64,000 bases of DNA from Bryopsis sp. KO-2023 (Eukaryota; Chlorophyta; Ulvophyceae; Bryopsidales; Bryopsidaceae): assembly GCA_030272585.1 (NCBI GenBank), contig BSYQ01000007.1, positions 3,910,001 to 3,974,000 on the forward strand. The letters run 5' to 3'. Positions 37,787 through 48,945 of the stretch are shown here, piece by piece; position 1 is the first letter of the stretch; every line of letters starts with the position of its first letter. The notes below the pieces were generated by a model. The model was not told the origin of the DNA. It searched no databases and saw only the letters and a program-made list of their open reading frames with translations. Made by a program: the position numbers and the translations under genes.

Positions 37787-38857
37787 ATGTATTTTTACGG
37801 CGGCAGGGCCAGCAAGGCCCCGACGGCGCGTCTGCTGGTTTCAAGGCAACCGCTGTTTTTCGGGATGGAAGCGTCGAGCGGGGTGAATGGTGGGGTGCGG
37901 GGTCGAACCTCGAGCGATATCCTGGCGGAGGAGCTGACGCTCGGCGAGCTGGAGCGAGTGGTGGACGAGGCCCAGCAGGCCGTGTTCAAAAAGATTGGGA
38001 TGGTTCTGGAGCAAATAAGGGACAGGGAGCTGTTTCGGCTCAAAGGTTGCTCGTGCATGAAGGAATACGTAGAAAAATTCCAAAGTTTTGGATGGAGGCA
38101 GGCCCGTCGTTATATGAATGCACATCGAGTCGTATCGAAGCTCTCGAAAGTGCACGACATGATGCCGACGTTCGAAACGCAGGTGCGCTGTCTGGCGACG
38201 TGCAGCGAGGAGGAAATCAATTCGATTTGGGAGCGGGCGGTGGCACGTTCGCGATCGACGGGCATGGTTATTGACCGGACTCTGGTGGAGCAAATCAAAA
38301 AGGAAGTGCAGGCGGAGCTTTACGGTAGATTGGCTGCGCCGAAAGTCAGTTTCAAAAGGAAGAAGGCACCCGTGTCGAACAGCGCCGGCTCAGAAGCTTC
38401 GTCCGTGGACGTCGTGTGTGGACCTCAAGAGCCCAGGCCAGAAACTGAAGCAGCAAAGCTTCCATCAGCCAGCGAAAACGCGAATTTGCATGCGACAGCC
38501 ATGTTTAACAGAGCTCCACGAGCCCAACCAATTAACTTGCCCTTGATCCAGAGCGGGAGATGTTTGGCCTGGTCGTCGAGGCAAGACAATCGACCCGTTG
38601 CTCCGCTTTCGCTGTTAGTAAGCGTTCCAGAAACTGGCCCACCTCCTCCCGTTGAGTCAGTCGTTGACTTTTTGCCTGGGTGCAACGGCAGGGCGGTGAA
38701 GCGTCCCAGGCTTGCGGGAGGGGAGGTAAACTTGGGGCTGGATCCATGCTCGGGAGGGATGGGTCTGAAACCCCCGCGCGATCGCGGCTTCAACCAGTGG
38801 GTGTTGGCCCAGGAGCTGAGCGCTGCAGAGGTGCTGGCGGACATGGTGAGGGATTGA
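37787..38857 (+). CDS. Unknown protein with a bacterial-like IRD domain
   Basis: An intronless ORF of 356 residues. The true start may be Met27 (ATG at 37865, MEASSGVNGG), because the first ATG leaves almost no room for a promoter shared with the divergent amine oxidase. Residues about 50-115 hold a compact helical domain: VFKKIGMVLEQIRDRELFR, then MKEYVEKFQSFGWRQARRY. The pattern IG-x2-L-x2-IRD-x2-LFR ... F-x2-Y ... W-x2-RQARRY-x-NA resembles a helix-turn-helix-like domain common in bacterial plasmid and phage proteins. The rest is disordered, with a basic patch (KVSFKRKKAP) and Pro-rich parts. A DNA-binding role is inference. I do not know a eukaryotic family with this architecture. Confidence 0.7.
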   Translation: MYFYGGRASKAPTARLLVSRQPLFFGMEASSGVNGGVRGRTSSDILAEELTLGELERVVDEAQQAVFKKIGMVLEQIRDRELFRLKGCSCMKEYVEKFQSFGWRQARRYMNAHRVVSKLSKVHDMMPTFETQVRCLATCSEEEINSIWERAVARSRSTGMVIDRTLVEQIKKEVQAELYGRLAAPKVSFKRKKAPVSNSAGSEASSVDVVCGPQEPRPETEAAKLPSASENANLHATAMFNRAPRAQPINLPLIQSGRCLAWSSRQDNRPVAPLSLLVSVPETGPPPPVESVVDFLPGCNGRAVKRPRLAGGEVNLGLDPCSGGMGLKPPRDRGFNQWVLAQELSAAEVLADMVRD

Positions 38858-40138
38858 AGCGGAGGGGTGGAGTGGGTTGTTGTCAAGACAGCTCAGGAGC
38901 GGATTCAGAAAGAATAAAGTTGGCCCCACCATCGACTGTGGAGAGTGACCGCACGCGGTGTGCTCGCGGGGGCTGTCCCTGACAGCTTTCCCACAAGTTT
39001 TTTGTTTAAGACGGCGGAGGGGTGGTGGAGTATTTTCTTTGTGCCTTTTGACCGCAATATTCTTATCTTAATTTTTTCCTGCAAATGATTTGGATTGGAA
39101 ACAACGGCGCCAGGGTGGTCTGACTTGAGGCGTCGAACAAACAAGAGTCGGAGGGTCGATTGAGTTCCGATGTCTTGAAGCTTTTCGGGGGGGTGGGGGT
39201 TGGAATTCTGTTCAGGGAGGCCGGTGTTGTAACAGCCTAAGCGAAGAGGGCACCGAGCCGATTGGTGTGCATGCGGAAAAGAAATCGGAAAGGAAATCGG
39301 GAAAGCTGCCAATCCCCCATCCACCCACCCACACTGAAACTTGCTGCCGCGGTGATTCATCCTCAGAAACGGAAAGACCACCTCCAGATTGAAACGGGGG
39401 ATGGTCGGCACGAAGAACAGCAGCCCAACCCTCCCCCCCAAAATGCAGTTTCCTTGCAGGGCCACTGCGCAATCCCAGAGAGCGATTTTTTTCATTACAA
39501 AAACGTACGATTTTCTGTCATTCCCACAGTATCGACAGACTCCAGCTTCTGTCCAAGGTTATCTTTCGCACATTTCTAGACCGAGGTTTTTCACAGAGCT
39601 TCTCAACCCCGTTCTTCCACTTTTCCAGGTTTTTGCTTCGCCTTTGCTCTGGGCTTGGGTGAAGTTACTCCCTCCTGGACTTCCCGTTCCCCCTACCGCC
39701 CGTTAGTTTCCTTGGATTTGGGTTTTGCTCCTAGTTGTTGAAGCTGGTATCATCCCCCTCTAGACGCGCGCTTCTAGTTATTGGTGCGTGATTCCAAAAC
39801 CTTGGGTTCGTCATTTTGATTTTTTTTTCTGCTTTATTTCCCCCTTCTTCTTCCCCCCACCTTCCTCCCGAGCCATCTGGCTTCTAGAAGTGCAAACGCA
39901 ATGAACCCTGCTTAATTGTCAAAGCAAAACCCCTGGTTTGTTGGGGAGGGGTTTCTTTTTCTGTTCTGTTGTTCTGTTCTGTTAATAAATTGTATATAAG
40001 AATTTGGTTGAAAATGTGGGAATTTGAACGAAGTTGGAATGGGATGGGTAATATGATTTTGGAAGAAGGGTTTTCTGATCGGGGCGCTTTTTATTTATAT
40101 TTGCCAGTTGCTTGCAAGTTGCGAGCTCAATTCTTTTA
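38858..40138. other. Intergenic, no gene seen
   Basis: This follows the stop of the IRD-domain gene and precedes the first ZIP exon. ORFs here have no splice support and no recognisable domain. The left part is GC-rich, the right part T-rich, with a (TTCTG)n-like run near 39956-39980. It likely holds a 3' UTR and the ZIP promoter. Confidence 0.4.
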
Positions 40139-42896
40139 ATGGCAGAGCGCTTTTTAGTGGATGCGATATCAGCTATCGCTTTGTTTCTGGTTGCTGTTGG
40201 AGGTGCGCATTCAACTAAAAAAAGGGAAAAAGAAAACAAAAGAAAGAAAGAAAGAAACCAGCTGATGGTATTTTTCTTTTGTTTTGCTTGTTGTAATTGT
40301 CTGGCAAAAAACGTAATGAACCAGCTCCGTTTGGAGCAAATTCGAAAAGAAAAAAATCGTTGTTAAGTCGATGTTTGTGCGATCATCTGAGGAGAATCAT
40401 CATTTTTTGTTACTCTTAGAAAGTGTGATCTGCTGATTTCATTGTGTTATGTGTTTCCTTCACAGCATTGAGCTGGTTTCAGCAGTGTCCAGTCAGGTTG
40501 ATTTTGTTTTGCTGACAGTTTTTGCTGTTGTTGTTTTTTTCCCTGACTGTAGGCATCTATCTTCCAAGGCTTCTGGTGAAAAAACAGGGTGGCAATGCAA
40601 AAGGAGGCACTTTTGGAATCATATTTCAACTGGGAAACATGCTTAGTGCAGGGGGTAAGCCTCTCTGTTCTCTGTTGGATTAGGAAATGTTATATTCTTC
40701 TGGCAGTAAATTGGTCAGTATCGATTTGCTGTTCCCAGCCAAAATTTCGCCTAAAACTCATTCCAGCAATTTGTTTTGCTTTTTCTTTTCCGCTCCGCAC
40801 CAAAATCTCCTGCTTTCATTTCTTCCCGTAGATTGCTTTTCGTTTCAATTAAATAAAGAATATAAATATAAAAAATTAAATAAATAGTTCCTTTGTTAGT
40901 CATATTATTGAGATATATGTTTTTTATTTAATTTTTTTTTTAATTATTCTCATGGTTCTCATCCTGTGCATCAGCCTTCTCGTTGCCGGAGACCTGACCG
41001 CCCTTCCTTTCTGTCTTTTTCTTTCGTAGTCATGTTATCGGCAGGATTTTGCCACCTCCTGGCCGATGCCCTGCCAAAAATACAAGAAGAAGTCACGAAT
41101 TTTCCTTTGGGCCCGTTCCTGACGGCAACAGGATATCTGTTGACTTTGGTTGCGGACGAAATTGCTGTATCCATATCAGGGGAAAGCCACCACGGCCACG
41201 GCCACAGTCATGGCCACAGCCAAAATCACGTGGAAAACACCTTCAAGTCGGAGGGCGATGGAGGTTCGACAGATAAAACTGCTAAACTACAAAACTGCTG
41301 AAAATGTCGGAGTAGGAAATGAGGGATTTGAAGGGTTTATTTTGAAGGGGGTGGGGGGTGGGGGGAAGAAACAGGAAAAAGAGGAGAGGTGCAGAGAAGG
41401 GATATTTTTTTTTGCGATGGGGAAATGAGTGATATGGGCCCACAGCTCTGACAGAAAAAAACTATATGTGTATCCTTGTACCCAGGTCTGAATGTCACCC
41501 CGCTTCCTCTGTTATTTGTTCGTTTATTTAATTTGCATTTATTCATGTCAGTTTTTGAGAATGACGTGTATTTGCTTATTTCTATTCCTATTTTATTCCT
41601 TAAAAAAAAAAAAAAGATTTTTAGGGGGTTGCATGCAGTTCAAAGTGCAACTGTCTAGTCACACAATGCAGCTTCTCGAAGGATTTTTTTTTTTTTATGG
41701 TTTCTCTTTTCTACCCATGCCAATATACATATTATATTCCAAAAGCAGGTGCCGCCGACACCAACGGCAACACCGGAATGCAATCATTGGAGATCGACAC
41801 CGTCAAGCTGGTCCAAAACGAATCCAGCTCCGGTGAAAACGGCATAAAAAGTCCGACAGCCCATGAGGATGCCCCCTCGGTGTCTTTCGTCACGGCCGTT
41901 CTGCTGGGCGCCGCTCTATCTTTGCATTCGGTGCTGGAGGGTGCAGCGTTGGGTGCCCAGAAAGAGCAAAAGAAAGCGGAGGATATTTTGATCGCTATCC
42001 TGGCACACAAGGGGCTGGCTGCTTATGCCCTCGGTGCCAGTCTCATGGACAGCGAGACTTCATCGAAGCGGTTTTGGTCGGTGGGCCTGGGGTTTTCGAT
42101 TGCATCTCCGATCGGCATCTGTCTGGGTAAGGTGGAGGAAAGTCTGTCGATGTCATGCGACGAGCGAGGATATTTAGCAAATATTTTTTGGGTGGGATTT
42201 ATAATTTGATTTTTTTTCGATTTTTATTTGATTTTTTGTTGAAACTTTTTATATTTTCCTATTTGTTTTTATTTTTTTATTTTTATTTTTTTTCATATTT
42301 TCTTCAAATTTTGCTTTGGAAGGATGGATAAACAATGTATTTCCACTTGATACGAAAAGAAAAAAAGAAAACCTGTCACGCTGGTTGTGCCCACATGTTA
42401 TCTGAACTGCCTCAGGGCACAGTTTCTTCTCCCTGAGAAAGCCAGTTTCGCTCGAAAAGAAATGATCCTCACAAATCGTGAGCAAAAAGGCATCGAGTTT
42501 TTCAAGTGCAGCAAATAATTAACTCGCCTGTCGCATCGTTTGCCACAAATCCACAAAGAAAAAGAGCCGCCATTTTTACTTGAAAAACAGAAGCAAAAGT
42601 CGTATCAGAAATATTTATCCATTTATAGATGCTTGACATCTTTTGAATTTAATATTAATTATTGAATCCCTGATCCAATTTCCCTTGGTGTCTTTTTGAC
42701 AGGGTATATTTTGTCTTCGTTTGCTTCTGGGCTGGTTTCTTCATCGCTCAGTGCATTGGCCTCCGGGACATTCCTTTACGTTGCAATGATGGAGGTCATT
42801 CCAAAAGAGCTGGCAGATCCATCCAACAAAGCTTTGAAAATCATCGTCATGCTGCTGGGTTTTTTCGCGATGTCCATTCTCGCACTCTGGGCATGA
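40139..42896 (+). CDS. ZIP-family zinc/iron transporter
   Basis: Five exons join in phase: 40139-40202, 40553-40654, 41030-41263, 41749-42126 and 42703-42896, giving 323 residues. ZIP proteins bring zinc, iron or manganese into the cytosol. The N terminus is a membrane helix (FLVDAISAIALFLVAVGGIY), followed by FGIIFQLGNMLSAGVMLSAG (second helix), whose last part carries GFCHLLADAL. The variable cytosolic loop between helices 3 and 4 has the expected His-rich metal-binding run, SHHGHGHSHGHSQNH. Helix 4 has the signature LSLHSVLEGAALG, helix 5 has ILAHKGLAAYALG; these His and Glu residues form the metal site. The C-terminal two helices end at LWA. The large fourth intron (42127-42702) is AT-rich. 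Confidence 0.92.
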
Positions 42897-44279
42897 AAAA
42901 GAGGGGGGGGGGGGGGGGAGGAAGAAAAAAATATATATGAGGCGATTTTTGACCATGTGTGTTTTTGTAGTGTTTATATAACATGTACTTGGGGAAAAAG
43001 GGAGGGCAGGCGATTCTCCACCTATTTGTTTGTGTTCATTGCATAGATTTTCGATTTTTCTTCTAGTCAATGGGTTTTCTTTTTTTTTTTGGAGGGGCTG
43101 TGGAGTTTAGGGTCGATGTTATCGGTCCAATAAGGAAGTTCTGGTTAGCTTCTCTTTTGACAAAAAAAAAGAAACATATGAAATTCCAGTTCCTTTTTAA
43201 CGTTTTTCCACCCAATCGGCATGAAGTTTCAGTGTTGGACTCCCAAGAAGAAGAAAAAAACATTCAACGAAAAAAATTGGGAAGGAAACTCAACCTGAAG
43301 CTTCTCGTTTTATCAGATATGTTTTCGTTCTACTTTCTGGGGGAAACCCATGGGTGCGTGCTTTTCAAGGAGTCCCTAAAAACTCCGATTAGGCTATGTA
43401 TGGGCGTTTTCTTTTCCTCTCTCTCCCTCCCCCCCGCCCTTTTGTTGTTTTGTCCATTTGGTTGTTTTTCAAAGCAATCATGTACAGAGATTTGGTGTCG
43501 TCGGTGTTTCTCGTTGTTTTTTTTTTCCTTCTGCATATTGTTTGGATGATAATATGCGTTTGGAGGGTTGGATGGATGGAGGTGGCCATATTTTGACTTT
43601 GCATCACACTCAGCATTGGTTGTAAAGCTCTTCAGGGATTTGTTATGTTTTTTTGGGAGGGGGGAAAAGAGGGGGGGAAAGAGGGGGGGCGGGGGGAGGG
43701 GAAAAAAGTTAATAATAATAATTTTATATCTTTCTATGTATATAGCAGTAGTAACCGGGGAAAACGGGGAAAAGAAAAAAATGGGTGGGCGGATCGCAGG
43801 GGCAGAAACAAGTTATTGAATGGTGTAGGGTGCGTTTTCTTCTTGTCTCTTTGTGTGGGTTTGGGTCCTTGGATATGCCAATAGGTAAAAAAAAAAAGAA
43901 TTAATTTTCTTTTTTTTTAAATCCTAAGCCGAACATCTCCCAAAAATCTGATGTTCTTCTTTTGCTTGTGTCGATGCAAAATGCTGGGTCGATGACAACC
44001 AATGGGATCCATAGTTTGAGGTCCAACCTTATACGTGCGTCGATGGAACGAAACACCCAACCCAAAGAAAAACAAAATGTCGAACTCATCCCCACCACAC
44101 ACACAGTCCTTTCCCTTTCTCCAAAGGCTTCACAAAATTCGGTGCCGCGTTGAGAGGACCCTCCCACGATCAATGAACACCCGAGTCAAAGCTCTGGTGT
44201 TCTTTGAACAACCTAAACTTCTTAGGGCACCTCTTATCGCTGCAGCAAAGAAAGCAAAAACTCATAAACGATTCACAGA
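42897..44279. other. Intergenic, homopolymer-rich, no gene seen
   Basis: A G run of about 17 lies right after the ZIP stop (42904-42920), and a second G-rich tract lies near 43657-43698. Long T and A runs follow. No exon was found. It probably contains the 3' UTR of ZIP and the promoter of the secreted-protein gene. Confidence 0.4.
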
Positions 44280-45686
44280 ATGAATTCACACGGCAGCGCC
44301 GCCCTTTCTGCATCGCTTTGCTTCCTTTTGATCGTCCCAAACTGCCTGTGCTTTCCGTGGTTCTTCAAAGGTTGCGATGGAGAGCATCCATCGGGCCCTG
44401 TCCTCGAACATAAAGCTCCAGAGGAGGACCCGTGAGTGGGGATATCTCCCAAGCCCTGATCGCTGCTTTCAATCGCTGCGATTTTTAACGATTTGAGTCC
44501 CCACCGAAAAAGCCAGCGCTGATATGGATACCAAATGTCATATTTGCTGCACGTCTTGTGGAAAGCAAGCCGATGTTTTGGGGGGTTGGTATGTGTTGCG
44601 GTGAAACCTGTTGATGGCGGCGTGCAGGGAAACGACGATCAGGCTATTTAAGGGAGAGTGGGTTGTTATCGATTTCTGTCCAGGCGAGTCGTATTCCCTG
44701 ACGGTGAGATCGACGACCCCCTCTTATCCTTTTATCGACCAAAACTCATATTGCTGAAACCAGCAACAAAAGTTTGCATTCCCTAAAGGTTTGCATGGAG
44801 CCTGAATGATTTGAGGTTTACTGGGGTTCTTGAATCTGCAGCCCTTCCCCTTCAGAAATTAGTCATCTGGGCCTTTCCTTCTTTCCAGAAATTGATGTTT
44901 TGTGGGCAGATTGGATTCCCAAACTTGCGGCACGCAATGATCACATGCTCCGATGGGGCCTTCGAGCAAAACGAGAGGGACGTCGGCATCGAATGGTAGA
45001 AAAGAAAAAGAAGTGAAAAGAAAAAGAAGTGAAAAGAAAAAGAAGTGAAAAGAATATTACATCGGTGGTTGTGCTGGACCTATTCTTTTTCCCTGTCACG
45101 CAATCATTTGGGAAAACTGGTCTGTGAAAAAAATTTGGTCATTTATTCTTTCATTTCATGGGTGATGTGTGAAAAAAAAGAAAAGACACTTGATGAATTC
45201 ATATTTATTTTTTTTACAGTAAAAAGTACGACCCCCGTTTCAACCAAAGTCCGTTGAAATACGTCACAACCTGGAGTCCTAACTGTACAAACTATCAGCA
45301 ACTGCCCAACTGAATTAAATCTTTCCACACACTTTTGATCGTGGTGCAGTGATATGAAGAGGAAGACATTTGCCAATGTGACGGAATTGTTTGATGTTCG
45401 CTGGACTGCCGGATGCAACACTTCAGGCAAGATCCCTCTTCTTGTTGTGCACAAATGCCCCTTTCTACTTTTTCTTCATTCCCCCCCCCCAAGCTTTTGA
45501 GTGATATTTGATATTTGTCAATTTTTTTCTTGATTTTTCCCCCTATTGATATTTGCTGTGTTGCTGGTCTGTCATACAGATCCTGTCATCTTCAAGGTGA
45601 GCAGTGCAGTTTCTCCCATAGATCCTTTCTTGTTCAACGATGTGGAGGTGCCGGTGTCGACGAGTTGCAAACCCACATCATGCTGA
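44280..45686 (+). CDS. Putative secreted Cys-containing protein with a 20-bp microexon
   Basis: Five exons join in phase: 44280-44431, 44684-44703 (20 bp), 44842-44995, 45350-45426 and 45580-45686, giving 169 residues. The first exon encodes a convincing signal peptide (ALSASLCFLLIVPNCLCFP) and ends at a consensus GTGAGT donor. The mature part contains about nine cysteines, with FCGQIGFPN, MITCSDGAFE, GIECDMKRK, TAGCNTSG and a C-terminal TSCKPTSC. The intron at 45427-45579 starts GC rather than GT (CAG/GCAAGA), the second such intron in the window. The last two exons look strongly protein-like; the microexon is supported only by phase and borders. I do not recognise a family. It is probably an extracellular or lumenal protein. 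Confidence 0.5.
45002..45052. repeat. Three tandem copies of a 17-bp A/G-rich unit
   Basis: The unit AAAAGAAAAAGAAGTGA is repeated three times without change. It lies in the third intron of the putative secreted-protein gene. It is a purine-only tract on the plus strand. Confidence 0.85.
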
Positions 45687-48600
45687 GGTGGCCTGCCTGG
45701 ATTCTGCTGAACCGACCTCCATTTGCTTCAGTTCATTTCTTCGAAACCCAAGCCTGGATCCCCGAAAGTTGAGAAACCCCGATTGCTGATTGCATAGATC
45801 GGCATGATAGTTTGTGTATAAAAATATATTTTAAGCTGTGGAGGGGATCTTTTTTTTTTTCCTCCACTATTCCTATCACCTGTTGTTTCTAGTTCTTGCC
45901 ATTAGCTTCAGTCATTTCTGTGTAATAAAATATACGATCCCCTCCAAATCTTAAAAAAAAACCAAAGGGGTGGTGGTCAGGTTGTGTAGGCCTTGTTTCA
46001 TTTTTAGCCCATCCTTTGATGAAAGGGAGGGAGTGAATGTCCTTTTAATTGTGCCGAGCACGTGCATTAGGATTGATGCTGCAGTTTAGTGTCAATATTT
46101 GCTTTCATCGAGAGAACCAACAGATCAATCAAGCGGTCATTTGTTTGAATGGGGTGTTGCCTTCTGAGTAGGAAATAATGGGGGCTGTTGACCAGCGATT
46201 AATCGCAATATTGTTGTTTTCATTCGACAGCGTCTGACCAAAAACGAGGGTCGATTCAAAGCTCAGTAAAACAGTTTTGTCGAATCTTGCCATGAGGAGA
46301 TCTCGTTGCTGTCATGCACTTGTGCGGTGGAGGGGGAAAAAATGATCAACTGGGTCGAAACAAGGGAAAGAAATGTTTTCCACAAAAAGCTTTTTGAAGA
46401 ACTCGTTTAAGAAGGTTTACACTATGAATCCAACCAAGACTGCTAAAAGAAATGCTGTCTTTCTTTTCCACTTCATGTCAGCCCCCCTCACCCCCAATTG
46501 CACCAAGAAAAAAGAAGACGAAAAAAAAAAAAGAAACCGTAAACTGATGTCTGACATACACATGCTATCTGTGTACATACATGTTTGGTTATTTGATGTT
46601 TGAACCACTCCCCTTACAAAAATCCACCAGGAAAGATCCCCAGTTATCAATGCAACACTCATACATACACAGATTGATTGATTTCTTTCATATCCTACCC
46701 AAACAGCCTCCACATTGCCACATATTACTAATTTGTATAGCCGCCTTAATATGCCTGTTCCAAAATGAAAAACCTCAATAAAAAACAGGCAGTCTTCCTT
46801 TCAAAAAGGCCTCTACGATGAAAACGAATCGATCTTTAGGTAGATACATCTGACAATTTCCAACCCAGCCTTAGCCAAGGAGGAAAACAAATCCAACTGC
46901 AGGATATGCACCACATCAGCACTACCAATCCCAGTAGTTTTATCTTTTATCCCAGTGCTATTATTTTCTTTTAAATTTTATATTCGAAGGAATATTGTCT
47001 ATAAATATTTAGCCATCAGATTCCCAGGAAGCCCAAATTTTTGCTGTGGATAGATCACCGAGGTGTTAGCTATTATTTGCCCTTTCCCTTTTCCCTCGGA
47101 TGCACGACGATCAACCCTCCCTGAATTCCCCTGCCCAATCTTTTCAGTGAATTTCTTTACATTATTCCACGAATGGAAAGACACCCCCACCCACCCACCC
47201 ACCAAATCGCTGGTGGATTGGATGTCCGAAATAGGCGGCAGACAAAGAACCCCACAAACGATCCAGTTCAAAAAAGTAACACGCAAGCGAAGGCCAACCC
47301 TCTGGAAAAGAAATTTCTGGGGGAAAGAAAGGGGTAGGTGCATCAGGCTGGAGGAGCAGGGACATCGGCAGGATGAGGTGGTGGGTCAACACGTCTGACT
47401 AGGAGTCCCCCCCACCTATGACTTCCTACATCCCAAAACTGACCAAAATTATAATGCAAAAAAAAAAGGCTCCGGATAACGAAAGGGCAGTCGCAAACCA
47501 AGATTGAAAAACAAAAAAGTAGAAAAAAAAGTTAGATAGAGAAAGCGAACACACCGAATCTCCCAAATTAAAAAGAAAAAAAAAAAACACATATCCTCCA
47601 CGAAAGGTACGACATCCTTCCCCTCCTCCCCCCACAAGAAAAAAAAAGAAAAAAAGAAAAAAAGAAAAAAAACCCACCCCAGCAAAGATCGAAAAGCATT
47701 ATTTCATATTTGATAACTTTTGTGTGTTTTGTTACCCTCCCTTGTCTTTTTTTGTGTTTTTTTTGTTTTTTCGGTATTTTTTGTTTCTCTCTATCACCAT
47801 TGCCATATCTCTTTTTTTTGTACACATAAGAAAAAGAAAGAAAGAAAGAAAATGCAAAACGTTTGTATGACTGACTGTCGTTTTCTCTGTTTCTTGGACA
47901 GGATCTTTTTCCTTCTCTGTTGTTTTTTTCTCGACGGGATGTTGTTCCAAAGAGACGTAGCAGTACATAGAAATTACAACGGAAAAAAAAAGAAAAAGAA
48001 AAAAACACCATCCCTCGGGATTTTTTTTTTCTCTCCTGTAAAATAAAAAAGACCACCACCCATCCATCCAGACGACCGACTGCCTCTCTCTACCTCTCCT
48101 GATACAGCTTGTTTTTCTTTTCTTTTCCTTTTTTTTCCTTTTTTACCCTCACCCCCCCCCCCCAAACCCTCCCTCCCCTTTTCCTTTTCACTTCTTTCTT
48201 TCTCCAACCAGAGAAGCACTCAACAAAGAATACAATCGCAGCGAATACTGATATAGTTTTAAGGAAAAACCAAAAAAAAAAACCCGAAATAAAAGACAAA
48301 AAATACATTTTTGTTTCCTTTGCTTTTTTTTTTCCCTCCCCTTCCATTTACTTTTTTGTTTCTAACCTCTTGGCCTTTTTCTTTTTTTTCCCTTTTGAAC
48401 CGAACCAAATTTCCTTGACCCCCTTTCGTTTCCCCCCTTCCTTTCCAAAAAAACCCATCAAACCTCAAACAACCCTATTATGCTCCCGTGAAAAATATGA
48501 CTGCCACCCAAAAAAACCAACACCGCTATATCAAGATATTTTTTTTAAAAGAAAGAAAAAAAAAGAAAAGAAAATCCTTCACCAGAAATTATATAATCAT

Positions 48601-48945
48601 TTTTTTTTCCGATCCCTTACATCCAAACCGACCACATTTCACCATTACACTTTCCTCCCTCATTTTAATTCTTTTTTTTTTTTTTTTTTTTGAACCTTTT
48701 CTTCGTCTCTAACCCCCTTTCAACTGGCTTGCCCCTCCACCTTCCCACCCCAAAAAAGAAAAAACTCGAAAAGAAATTAAAAAAAAGCCCCTCCCGGACA
48801 AAACGCTCACGGACGAAGAAAAAAAAAAAAAAAAGGGACAGAAAACCCGGTTTCGTGAAATCTTCCATTTCTTTTCTTTTTTTTCTTTGCATTTTTGTGT
48901 AAAATATTTGGATGGATTTGATTTTTGATTTTTTGATTTTCGATT
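45687..48945. other. 3.3-kb intergenic region, strongly asymmetric homopolymer tracts
   Basis: No supported gene. The part from 47430 to 48940 is made largely of alternating A-rich and T/C-rich blocks, including a T run of about 22 near 48671-48692 and C runs near 48152-48163. ORFs in it translate to Phe, Lys or Pro strings and are not credible. Its right end adjoins the PP2C stop and should include that 3' UTR. Confidence 0.45.

Noticed and set aside
47063..47398. A 111-codon plus-strand ORF
   Set aside because: It has no recognisable motif, no splice-site support, and an equal-length ORF on the other strand; it is treated as chance.
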